Both the position numbers and the translations under genes were made by a program. Positions 10,715 through 21,586 of a stretch of 64,000 nt of DNA are shown here, in pieces. The stretch is taken from assembly GCA_019633425.1 (NCBI GenBank), contig WSUB01000171.1:20676-84675 (forward strand), in the 5' to 3' direction. Numbering within the stretch: the first letter of the stretch is position 1; every line of letters starts with the position of its first letter. The notes beneath the pieces were generated by a model. That model made no database searches, was not told the DNA's origin, and saw nothing but the letters and a program-made list of their open reading frames with translations. This DNA comes from Tulasnella sp. 424. Its lineage: Eukaryota > Basidiomycota > Agaricomycetes > Cantharellales > Tulasnellaceae.

Positions 10715-12001
10715 CGTGATAGAGTTAGGATAGCGTCCTCAATTCTACGCTGCGAGCCGTTCGAGACGTCGTGAATAGCGTTGAGGGGGAGGATGATCCA
10801 ATTGGCAGGGTTGGAGCCAGCGGCTTGCGAGCGACGGTATTGAGAGTCCTCCTTGCGGCTGTTCAAAATTGTAGACCATGTTGTTGAGCACTCGATCTTG
10901 TCCTTAACGCTCGACGTACGTAGAGGAAGAGACTGGGATTAGGGCAAGGGAGAGAGAATGAACAACGTTGGGGGGTTCACTTGAGGCACGACCCTTAACC
11001 CCTATTTCTCTCACATCGTAAAGGGGGTATGTTGTCCCCAATTGTATTGACGCGCTGGTTATTTCACAGCCAACGAACACGAGCAGGGCAGGTCATCTCA
11101 ACTATGCACATGTGCTTTCTCCTCGTGAACGTCATGCATGAGGAACTGGGGCATGATGGCTGATGTCGGGTCGATCGGAAGGGCCATGAATCGAACTGCC
11201 TCGATGCCCTAGACACTGAGGACCGGGAATTAAGAAAAACTCTCTACCTTGATCGCGCGAGTATTGCCTCGAAAGCCACTTTTTGTGGCTTGCAGGGTAC
11301 CTTCCACGCTGGGTCCATTTCAACTGCCAATACGACAACAGGACATGAATGTTGACTTCGGATGGACTTGTAATTGCACAAGCGGTTAAGTGAGTGGCAG
11401 AAATAGTCCTGCTTATATGTATCTCAATTAAAGTAGGTGAAAGCATCGTTTTGAGAAGGCCACCGAATGGGCTCATGCTGTGAGCGGAAGTTATATAATA
11501 AGGCCACAAACTTGGAGCGATGTGTAGAGAATTCGAACATCGAAAGCTTCTATCATCAAGGCCCTCCCTTGCACGAACTACGACCTTACCTCCGCTTTAG
11601 ACATCAATTGCTCTTACCACTTGCAGAGAATAAGCCTCCCGGGCTTTGGGTGGCAACGAGCAGTACGCCTAATGAGGCACGAACGGGCGTTCAAACCGAT
11701 TCCGGCGTTTTCGCTCAGCGCTCACGGAATTCTTTGCTTCAAACGGAAACTCCATGATCGAGAAAGCTGTGAGGAAATATGCGGGATATTGTGGGCTGAC
11801 GCATGTTTTGTGTGGACAAGTGCGGAGGTGAGGCTTGTCTTCGCGCTGCGTTCGTGCATTTATTAGAAAAGCTTGCGCGGCGCGGAGGTCGACCGTCAGA
11901 CCCTCAAAACCACTCTACCCTCATTCTTCCCACTTGATTCTGTTACTACTCTGAGATTTCTGATCCCTTCGCATCTTCACCTCAAACAAACTTCAGATTA
12001 A
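10715..12001 (+). promoter_or_regulatory. 5' region of kinase-TPR gene 2
   Basis: No gene is seen. The region matches 340-2024 of copy 1, minus the 392-bp segment. The sequence immediately before the start codon is conserved between copies and fits a leader. Confidence 0.45.
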
Positions 12002-15000
12002 ATGGCGGTCTCGGACTCCAAGGCGCCCAAACTCGCGGAAGACGCCACGTTAAAGAAAGCTGTAGGTGTATTTCACGACTCGAGAGAACGATTACTGATA
12101 TAAGATCTTCAAGCGGGATGTCCTTGTCGGAATGTCCTCCCGCCGAATCGACCCTACCAGAATAAAAATGAAAGAAGCCCAAACGGGCAAAAGAGGCGGT
12201 CAAGGCGTCGTTGTCGTTGGAACACTCAGTCCCTCCGAGACGATGGACAACGGATTGCCTGAACTGAAAGTGGCCGTGAAGAAGTTGGAGTGGAAGCGGG
12301 ATGATGCAGGAGAGTCCGCGAAGTTTTTCAAGGTATCGTCGGCTACGTCAACGGTCTTTGTCGTTCTCTAACCGCGCTTTCATAGTCTTTCGTCAACGAG
12401 CTCAGCCTAATGGAGTCACTCTCTCACCCTAACATTATTATGCTCGTCGGCTTTGTCGAAGACATGGAGAAAGGAGACGCTTGGATGATTTTACCTTGGG
12501 AAGGAAACGGCAACGTTCGGGAATTTCTGCAGTCGGGGGAGTGGGATATTCCAGAACGTATATCTCTCGTAAGTGCGATCTACAATGCTAGGAGATAATT
12601 TAGCCACTGAGCTTCTGGTATATGTAGATCCAAGATATAGCAAAGGGACTGGAGTACTTACATAGTCGACAACCCCCCATCTGTCATGGTGACCTCAAAT
12701 CTGTGGGTCCTTCGAGTCCGTTCCTCGAACGCTTCACCCTAATCCAGTCGTCATCCAGTTCAACATCCTTGTCAACTCCTCATACCATGCGGTTATCACC
12801 GACTTCGGGTCGGCTCGTGTTCCACGAAGCCTCCCAGCAGAGAAAAACGACAATGGGTCGGCTGGAGCTCTGGTTTTTGAGGACGCAGCCGACGGGTCGA
12901 TCTCCCCAAAGATCCAGTTCGACGCTTCCACTATGGAGCTCACCTTGACCGGACCAAAGTTCAGTACAAGGTGGACAGCTCCCGAGGTGTTGAATAACGG
13001 GATGCAGGATTTACCCAGCGACATGTGGGCTTTTGGGTGGGTTTCCTGGGAGGTGAGTCGGGCGCGGTTCAGTTTCTAGCCATCTTCCGCTAACTTACAA
13101 CGGTGGCGACATGTCAGGTAGTAACTGGGAAGATTCCCTCTGACGATCTCAATCTCGAGTCGGTCATTATAGTACATGCCTTTAAGGGGAAATTGCCCGA
13201 GATTCGGAAGGACGCCGACCTGTCCCTTGTTCTCAAGCTCTGCAGCCTGATGACCGATTGTTGGCTCTCAGATCCCGCAAAAAGGATCCAAGCGTCCAAT
13301 TTTGAGCGAAGGGTTGACAAGATGGTGAGTATTTTGGTCCAGAGTGGGGTAATCGGTTCTAAAATGAATTTTTCAAGCCTTCCGTGACTCCTTCGGGCTA
13401 TTCCGCCGGTGGTAAGAAAGTTCGGTCTGCTCACCTGCTTCTCGAGCTCGGCAAAACATACAACCTTCAGAGCGATCGAGCAATGGCAGAGTCCCATTTT
13501 CGGTCATCCCTTGATGTTGCGAGTCGAACGAAAGATAGTTTGGCGATGGCGAACGCCTTGGATCGCCTTGGGGATGTTCACCGCGCTCAGTCGAGGTATT
13601 CGGAGGCGGAGAAGGCTATCACGGAAGCGCACGACATCTACTCTCGCATCGGGAACGACGTGGGTGCCGCAAACGCGTTGCACGGCTTGGGAGAAATCTA
13701 TCGTCCTCAGTCGAGGAATCAGGAGGCGGAGAAGGCTTTTACGGAAGCGCACGACATCCACTCTCGCATCGGGAATGACCTGGGGGCCGCAAACGCGTTG
13801 CAAGGCCTGGGGTATATTTATCACCACCAGTCAAGGAATCAGGAGGCGGAGAAGGCTTTCACGGAATCGCACGACATCCACTGTCGCATCGGGAATGACA
13901 TGGGTGCCGCAAACGCGTTGGACGGCCGGGGGCATATTTATCGCGCTCAGTCGAGGTATCAGGAGGCGGAGAAGGCTTTCACGGGGGCGCACGACATCCA
14001 CTCTCGCATCGGGAATGACATGGGTGCCGCAAACGCGTTGCAAGGCCTGGGGTATATTTATCACCACCAGTCAAGGAATCAGGAGGCGGAGAAGGCTTTC
14101 ACGGAAGCGCACGACATCCACTCTCGCATCGGGAATGACATGGGTGCCGCAGACGCGTTGGTCGGCCTGGGCGATATTTATCGCCACCAGTGGAGGAATC
14201 AGGAGGCGGAGAAGGCTTTCACGGAAGCGCACAACATCCACTCTCGTATCCGGAATGACAAGGGTGCCGCAAACGCGTTGCAAGGTCTGGGGAATGTTTT
14301 TTACCACCAGTCGAGGAATCAGGAGGCGGAGCAGGCTTTCATGGAAGCGCACGACATCCACTCTCGCATCGGGAACGACATCGGTGCCGCAAACGCGTTG
14401 GACGACTTGGGGAATATTTATCGCAAACAGTCGAGGAGTCAGGAGGCGGAGAAGGCTTTCACAGAAGCGCACGAGATTCACTCCCGCATCGGCCACGAGA
14501 ACGGCATTGCAAACGCGTTATGGGGCTTAGGCACTACCTATCGCGCTCAGTCGAGGATTAGCGAGGCTGAAAAGGCTTTCAACCACGCCTACAACATCTA
14601 CTCTCGCGTCGGAGACATCCAGGGCACCGGGAACGCGTTACGCAGCCTCGCAATGCTTTATAGTCACCAGTGCAGATACGACGATGCGGAGGCGTCCTAC
14701 CGCGTGGCAATCGCTTCCTATGAGGGTACTGAGGATGGTCACAGCAAAGCCCAAACGCTCCTGGCCCTCGGGCGAAATCGTCATAGCCAGCGCAGATATC
14801 CCGAGGCGGAGGAGGCTGCCACCGAAGCCCTTGCTATTTGGATCAGCATTGGCAACGAGGAATGTCAAGCGCGTGCTTTGTCATTTTTGTCCCAGATCTT
14901 CCAATCTCAATCAAGGGGTGACGAAGAAAAGGATGCGCTTATTCAAGCCGAAGCCCTACTTGCCCGAATCAATCATCAGACACTTCATGCAGCTACATTG

Positions 15001-15447
15001 GCTCGGCTCGGCGATATCCACGTCGCGCAGGGCACGTATGACGAAGCCGAGGAGTATTACCGCCTTGCTCAAGCTGTATTCTCAAGCATGGACGACGTTA
15101 GGGGTGAAGCTACTGAGTTGCTCAGTCTTGGGAGCATGTACGTCCTCCAGGGTCGATATAATGGAGCGGAGGAATGCTTCGCCGACGCGCGTGTAGCATA
15201 TGCTGGCATTGCCGACGGGGAGGGTGAAGCCGAGGCGTTGGATGGACTGATGGCGGTACACGTTCTGCAAGGCAATTTTGTCGATGCGAAGGCTGCTTGC
15301 GTGGAGGCTCGCGAAATGTACGCGCAAATGGGGCTGCCGACGAGTGAGATTTGGAAAATGACTTGGGAGCTCGCCGCGGATCTGGATAACCCAATCGGAT
15401 CGATGTTAGCCGGTCTTTTCCAATCACAGAGGCCCAGCGCTTTGTGA
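12002..15447 (+). CDS. TKL-like protein kinase with C-terminal TPR array (copy 2, 1,035 aa)
   Basis: Seven exons parallel to copy 1: 12002-12061, 12114-12332, 12386-12568, 12628-12702, 12759-13052, 13118-13324, 13378-15447. Kinase hallmarks are all present: VAVKKLEW lysine, HGDLKS, ITDFGSARV, RWTAPEVL. Exon 2 is 6 nt shorter than in copy 1. The last exon carries one extra TPR unit, sixteen in all, which accounts for most of the length difference. Intron 6 (13325-13377) is 2 nt longer than its counterpart; as this would break the frame if translated, it confirms that the segment is spliced out. The protein presumably acts like copy 1, with a longer TPR platform. Non-catalytic changes in the activation segment and TPR face suggest that the two may be diverging in partner choice. 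Confidence 0.85.
13602..14521 (+). repeat. Tandem 120-bp repeats encoding TPR units (copy 2)
   Basis: Near-identical 120-bp units run through this interval, with one more unit than in copy 1. Units that share the ggtatatttatcaccaccag version alternate with units reading tatcgcgctcag, which hints at duplication of a two-unit block. Confidence 0.9.
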
Positions 15448-15937
15448 TGAAGTAGGTATTTATGGGTCCGTAGGCTGAAGCGCTCTTCAAATGGCTAATG
15501 AGTCTCGTTTCTAAGACGGATTCTTCGTACGTTCTGTCGATGTATTCCCGGCTTCTTCTCGCGAGCATCTCTTTCGATTATGTCCCATGTCGCTCAGGGT
15601 ATTGCAAACGCCTCCCCTCCTTATGTTGCTTTTTATGTCCTGTGGATCCATCGTTTTCGCAGCACGCATACCCTCGTCTTTTCTTTGCCAAATGATACTT
15701 CTTTTTTTCAACCTTCGTCCAAGGGTCCTAGTCGGGCGACGTCCAACCCTCTCAAGTAAGGGTGCGAGCCAGCTGAAAGGATAGTCTCCGCACCCAAACG
15801 TAGTCCCTCACGTGGCGCACGCTGTTCAATAACTAAGATCCGGACAACCTTTTGGGGAAGAGATTTCCGAGGCGTCATGCCATCCCCTCCAGCGGGCTTC
15901 GTAAAGCTCGGGCTGATGCCTTTCGCCCAAAAAAGGA
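15448..15937 (+). other. 3' flank of kinase gene 2, duplicated
   Basis: Non-coding sequence matching 5355-5807. It is the likely 3' UTR and downstream flank; no gene is supported. Confidence 0.5.
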
Positions 15938-16180
15938 GATGGCGTCACATTATATCGGCGCGACCGCCAGGCACAACCCGAATCCCCACAGCACAACCCC
16001 CCAAAGCCGAGTTTATCGTGGACAAGCAAAGTCTGAGTCCAAGAGAAAATTCTATCATTGTCTGATGACACCAAAATCAAAAACCCAGGCATATACATCG
16101 GTCCACCACGACGAATAATTGCAGCAGAGGTCGAGGTTGAACAACGCCATATCTAGATTAACTCTATATCTCAGTTTAAA
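15938..16180. repeat. Dispersed element, copy c
   Basis: Third copy of the block seen at 5808 and 8935. The bZIP-like palindrome is mutated here to TGGCGTCA. It ends with the shared ctctatatctcagt motif and leads directly into the second M43 remnant, just as the right-hand part near 8370 leads into the first. Confidence 0.6.
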
Positions 16181-16224
16181 TCAAAATCTTTTATGGCATT
16201 CTCCCTCCCCTTCTTTCCCTCAGA

Positions 16225-16720
16225 ACACGATCGTCGATGGAGGTAAAGTCTCCGACGACCCGAGCGGAAAGACAGCTGGACGTCCTGAATGAACGCGGAC
16301 GCGTTCGCGAACCTGTTTATGCCCAGGGTGATCCACTTTCATGTTGGTTTAGATTTAATGAGGCTGGAACTGATGGTCCGTGGGCCGTCCCAACGTGGGG
16401 TCAAAGAATCCTGAACAAGGGAGATGCGGCAACCTTGACATCGGCACCGTCGGCTTCAAGTCCGGATCTGGCCTATGTTTGCTTGGCTATACTACATTCC
16501 CTTTCAGACTACGAGAAAGCTGCTGGGATACTTGACACTTGGCGTTTCGCCTTCACCTCGGCTCGTAACCGAAGCTGGGCGACGGCGTCGTGATCCTGAA
16601 CTCTTCGCTCTTTGAGGCAAGCGGAGAGGACTTCTTTCAGCCAGACCACGACACACAAAGGCCAAGTTAGACATGGACTGGGTCTCCACTGGCAAAGGCG
16701 GCGCCGTCGATGATGCGTGG
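16225..16720 (+). pseudogene. M43-type secreted metalloprotease remnant (copy 2)
   Basis: Broken coding blocks include VSDDPS, LNIGTVGFKSG, LLGYTTFPSDYEK and GDGVVILNSSLFEASGED, the order seen in fungal M43 (pappalysin-like) extracellular proteases. They lie in different frames, and the zinc-binding helix that should follow near 16670 survives only as a vague LGLHW. It is better preserved than copy 1 but not functional. Position downstream of the kinase gene is the same as in copy 1. Confidence 0.65.
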
Positions 16721-17814
16721 ATCTTTCCCCGCTCGCGAGATGGCCCATGATTAATCGCTGATTCTACCGGCCCGCACAGCCCGTCATCGTGGCGTACGAG
16801 AGACAAAGACACCGCTACTGGAGACAAGTTCCCCGACCCTCGTGAGTACTCCACGTTTCACTCTCGGCAGACCGGCTGATGCTGTCCTAGACCTTATGTA
16901 GTTAATGTACAAGTTCCCGTGCCGAGCAAGTTTTTTAACAACCCGGAGCCGGTTCTCGTCTGCAGCGTGCAATATTCCTTACGATTCTTACATGGCTGGT
17001 AAGGCTCTACCTTGTTTTTTTATTGGTGATTCGTCTCTAGAGCTGTGCCTGACCTTCGGCATGGTCCAGCCGGCCAGATCAAACGTCGCAAGGGGTAAAA
17101 ATTCGCAACGTTCCATGGTATCGGCAAGCTCCTGCCGTCCCCGAGCGGATCAGCAATTTGAAGCACACGGCTAAATTGAACGAAGGGAAGCTTTTGAATG
17201 AGTGGGAGTACGTACCTATCTGTACCTACTATACACATTGTGATTTGCCCCGTTTCATCCGGAGAGAGGGTCAATCACGATGATGCAAAATTGCCTTGCA
17301 TTTCGTTACGAGTAATATAAGCATGCCACGCAGGCAATTGAGGTAAGCGCTTTGACTCTCTTAGAGGAAATTTCTTGGCATTGTGTCCAAATACCGCACT
17401 GAGCAACGAACTCGCAGGGAAATCTTCGGGGGCACTTGCACGTCTTCGGCCCTGGCTAGAATTTCCATCTCGAGATTCATCCCCTGAGACGGACAGCATT
17501 GAGCTCACGACGAACTGGGAAAGGGTGTGAATGGGAAAAAAGGGCTGGGCATTGTTGAGATGGTGTGGCTGGCAGTTTCAAGTCTAATAATAGTTCTCAG
17601 GGATTTAGACACCGACTCTCCCAGATGGCCAAGGGGGGGTCGCCGGTCCTTATCATATACGTCGGATTTTTTCTCGGTCCCCCCTCTTCTCTTCCCTCCA
17701 TCATCTCTCTCTCCCTCTCTTCTCTTGGTCTCTCTTGTGCCACCTTCGCGTCTGCGTCCTGTCTTTTATTCAACGTTCGACTGTAGAGCCCAAAACCAAC
17801 CACTTCCCTTAATC
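16721..17814. other. Intergenic and promoter region of the glycoprotein gene
   Basis: No gene could be assigned. Minus-strand open frames at 17020-17274 and 17275-17508 have no recognisable domain. The last ~150 bases (17680-17814) are strongly C/T-rich, fitting the promoter and leader of the gene starting at 17815. Confidence 0.4.
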
Positions 17815-19171
17815 ATGTCCCCTGCCAAGACCATTGTTGCTATTTTTTCCGCTCTTCTCGCGGCATCGTCGGCCGTTAGTGCCCAGTATACCGCCACGTA
17901 CCTGCCGGGCAACACCCCCAACCACTCTGAGGACGGCCAATACGGTACCAACCAGTGTGGAACTGGAAGCAACCAAGAATCGCTTTGCCAGAATGCGTTC
18001 ATCAACTCCATCGAGGATTTCTGCGTTTGGTGCGTGTCGCCGCCGGCATTCAAGATTTTTTTTTCATTATGAACACCCCCTGCCAAGAGCTTTCGTCACT
18101 GACCTCGCTTTCCCCTCTTTAGGGCCCCTCCATACTCTGACGGCAAGAACGCGACCATCGGAGAAACTGAGGTGCGTGTCGACGGCGAGCATACGGGGGG
18201 TGGGGTTATGCAATATCAAAACTGACTTCTCTCCCACAGCGATACGAGGTCGCATGGTGCTTGAAGGACGGTTACGGCACCCGTCTGATTCCTGACGGCA
18301 CCATCATCGGCGCCCACTGGGTCGAAACCCCAGACTACGTTCAAATCACTGGCAATGGCGACTTCACCAAGATTGGCATTCCAAAAGGCGATTCTGGAGG
18401 AGAGTTGGATCCTCATGGTATGTCACGGCCTATCTGTAGACCCCTGCGCTGCTAAACTTGGGTCGGGGACTGACGACGACGGCGGCGACATAGGTGCTGA
18501 TGGCAATGGAAACCCTATTGGTGGTCTTGTCTTTGGTAACTCGTTTGGCAAGATGCAGCAATACCACGAGTGGACGGTGCGTTCTTCCTTCTCCCTTGCG
18601 AGACACACTTGGCTTGGGGGCTAAACCATATTCTTATTCCGTTCTTAGAGTTTCATGTCCGACACCGAGTTCTGCTTCCGGGCTTGCAAGCCCGGACCCA
18701 ACGCGACCAAGCTCTGCCAACACGTCTACGACGTCATGGGGTACGTGGGCTCACCATCCCCACATCTTCGTTCTTTCTAACTCTCCCCGCCTTCCTCCCA
18801 GATGCCAATGGAACATGCCCGGCGACTACTCCAACGGCGTCTTCGACTCTTGCATGGGCGACTCGGCTCAACCCATGGGTGTCTACGGCACGTCCACCTT
18901 CCACCAAGGCGACCCCGTCACTCCCGAAGCCCACCCAAAGCCCGCCACATCCCAGTGCACGACCACCGCATCCCTCACGCAGATCAACCCGAGTGCTACC
19001 CATTCCTCCTCTAGCGCGACCATCACTCCCGTTGCCTCTCACTCCCAAGCTGCTGCTTCCGCCACCGCCACCACTTCGGCTCACAACGCCGCGCTCGGCA
19101 GGAGCGTCTCTTGGGAGGGCGTTGCCTTTGGTAGCGTCGTCGGCTTGGTTGGTGTTCTGGCCGCCCTATAA
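17815..19171 (+). CDS. Secreted GPI-anchored glycoprotein, 'macrofage activating glycoprotein'-like (328 aa)
   Basis: Six exons: 17815-18029, 18123-18171, 18240-18417, 18494-18576, 18649-18740, 18802-19171, all GT-AG and frame-consistent. The product starts with a signal peptide (MSPAKTIVAIFSALLAASSA, cleavage likely after VSA). A Cys-containing ectodomain follows, with typical segments QYTATYLPGNTPNHSEDGQ, CQNAFINSIEDFCVWAP, TGNGDFTKIGIPKGDSGGEL and QYHEWTSFMSDTEFC. Next come a Ser/Thr/Ala-rich stalk and a hydrophobic tail (VAFGSVVGLVGVLAAL), the pattern of a GPI-anchored cell-surface protein. This layout matches a family widespread in basidiomycetes and annotated by that name; its cell role is not established. 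Even Cys spacing suggests several disulphides. Confidence 0.8.
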
Positions 19172-19611
19172 TTCCGGGATCCTATACCCTTCCTCCTTCA
19201 TTCATCACCACGAACTTTGCTTCTTTCTTCGGACTTGGAATTTTCGGAACATGGGAAACGCTTTTCGACATCTGTGCTTTATTTTGTTCGCGTCGTTCAC
19301 TTTTAGAGCTGTTCATCTTCTTTCGTTGCCGCTTCAGGACACTACTCTACGTACATCCTTGTTGTCATTACACGGTCTCTTCTCTTGGGGTTGTATATGT
19401 CACTGTTCAGTGGGCTATTGTACTTGCAATATAGCTTGCCTCTCAATGGTGCCTCGTTCCAACACTCACATTCTGCCAGCCATGAACTGCCGACGATCGC
19501 GTGAAACTGAGATGGGTTAAAGATTGCCAGGTCCGCGCAGGGGCGCAAGAGCTAAATAAGACTCTACAAAGCATAGATAATAAATGCTCAAGGAGTGAGG
19601 GGAAACAAAAA
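19172..19611. other. Convergent 3' flanks
   Basis: Holds the 3' ends of the glycoprotein gene (plus) and HEM14 (minus). T-rich 3'-UTR-like sequence is seen; no further gene. Confidence 0.5.
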
Positions 19612-21431
19612 TCAGTCCTCGTCTGTCCTCAACCCTACGCTCCTTGCCAGAGAAATATTATCTGCCAGGCTAATACCATGCCCCGCACCAGGTCCGATGA
19701 TCTTGAACCTCGGACCCCAAGCGCCCTCCCTCGCCAGCCGCTTCATCTCGTACAATATCCTCGACGAGCCCGGCTTGTACGTCGGTATGCAGTTGCGGTG
19801 CGTGTGCAGGACGTGGAACGTCGGTTCCGGCAACGGTTCTTCCGCGCCCAAGTAGAACCCGAGCGTGCGCAAGACCATCTCCAAGTCCGGTTGGGAGAGC
19901 TGTTGGCTCGTCGTGGAAGGTGCCGTGGAAGGGGTGCGTGGAGGGGAAGAGGAGGGTTGGAATAAGGGGAACGGCCCGCCGAGCATCATCGTCATGATGG
20001 TCGGCTGAGTTCGGTGGTCGTGCGTCGAGTCTAGAGAGGAATCGAACGCAGTCCCTAGCACGTTTTGGAGTAATGGTGGGGTTTGCCCGGTGGACAGCAC
20101 GCTTTCGCCTAGTATCGGCGCCATGTGCTTGTGCGTAGGTCGGGGCGGGGCGATGGCTGTTGAAGGGTAGTCGTTTCGCGGACGCGGCACGAGGAACCCG
20201 AAACCCAGTGGGTGTAGAGGCTTCGGCGAAGGCGGGAAGACGAAGTTGAGAACTTGGACAGAGGTGTGTGGGTTGTTGAGGAGTTGCGGGAGAGGAGTGG
20301 TTCTGAATGCGGATGATTGGAACATGATGTCGTAGAGCGTTGGGAGGGGTAGTGTCGAGGTGACGTGGCTCGCGTCAAGAGTCGATCCGTCCTCAAGACT
20401 GATCTGAATCACGGAACGGGGATGGATGAGGCTCCACGGTAGGTAAGTTCAATCAAACACATACCTTGAAGTCACCGTTCTCCTTCTGCACAGATGAAAC
20501 ACCATTTCCTGTGAGCAACTTCACATTCTCCATCTCGCTCAACCGCGCCTCCAACGTCTTCGGAACCATCTCCAGCCCTCCCACAAACGAAAAAGTCGCC
20601 GCATTCGCCAAAATACCATCCAACTGAGTCGTCTTTCTTCTTCCAGAATCACCTTCCTGTTCCCGCTTGGCCATCTGCATCTGCTTCCGCTTGACCAACG
20701 CAGGCCATATCCCAGCCAATATATGACCCTCTCCTTCCCTCTCCGCATGCGTTAAGATGGGCAAAGTCGACTTGACGGACAGTTCCCTAGAGTCGGCGGC
20801 GTAGATACCGTGAATGACCGCGCTGACCAGTTGACGTGCCATTTCAGGCGAGAATCGTCGTGAAATGATCGAGTCGATGCTTTCGTCGTCGTAATCTTTT
20901 GGAGTGTTGGGCGCTTTCCAGAATTCGCCTATGAGGGGTTTGGCCATCCATCGGAAGTTGGAAGAGAGTGGAAGGTGCAAAGGTGTTGGAGGGACGAGGG
21001 CAAGCTCGCCTGGTATTCCAGGATCTTGTTCGTTTTCTAGGTATACGTATCGCAGGTGCCCGGCAGGTGAGTTTAAGGGCGTCGCAATGATATAATCTTG
21101 CAAATTCAAGTCCTCAATCTAGAGACGGTCAAAAAAGCGGTCGGTTAAAACGGATCCCAGCACATATCACCATAGGTATCGATGTTTCAACACCAAGACA
21201 TACCAACCGAATAAGCGAATACGGTGCCGACATCGCTCTAAACGTCCTCGGCCCCGCTTCCAACGCGATTTTAGAATTCGCGATCGGCAATGACCGGATC
21301 CATCCCCCGACCCTGTGAGATTTTTCGACGAGAGTGATTCTTGTGGATTTTGGTAGCGATTTGGCGGCGTAAAAGGCTGTAGTTAGGCCACTGATACCAC
21401 CTCCGAAGATGACGAGGTGGCGGGGTGCCAT
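19612..21431 (-). CDS. HEM14: Protoporphyrinogen oxidase (557 aa)
   Basis: Three exons on the minus strand: 21204-21431, 20465-21118, 19612-20403. The protein starts MAPRHLVIFGGGISGLTTA, a dinucleotide-binding GxGxxG fold for FAD, followed by LVEKSHRVGGWIRS and ALEAGPRTFR, the signature start of protoporphyrinogen IX oxidases. The C-terminal block FKIIGPGAGHGISLADNI is the second FAD-contact region. The enzyme oxidises protoporphyrinogen IX to protoporphyrin IX, the penultimate haem step, at the mitochondrial inner membrane. An in-frame ATG 150 nt upstream was not used because the family starts just before the FAD loop. Length is normal. It is transcribed divergently from ATP10. Confidence 0.92.
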
Positions 21432-21586
21432 TTTGTGGGCGTTGGGGTGGCGCGGGGAACTTGCGAGGTCGGGAAACAGAGAGTTGGTGGGAGTTGCGGC
21501 GCGCGTTCGACGATCCCTTGCAAAATACGTGCAAACTTGTTCCCGCACCCCTTCTTCAAAAACGTCCGCCGACGGCTCCATCTACC
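21432..21586. promoter_or_regulatory. Shared divergent promoter of HEM14 and ATP10
   Basis: Only 155 bp separate the two start codons. The stretch is G/C-rich with no obvious TATA box on either strand, as is common for housekeeping bidirectional promoters. Both products serve mitochondrial respiration or haem supply, so joint control is plausible but inferred. Confidence 0.6.

Noticed and set aside
17020..17508. Two minus frames upstream of the glycoprotein gene
   Set aside because: No recognisable domain or convincing start and splice sites joining them.
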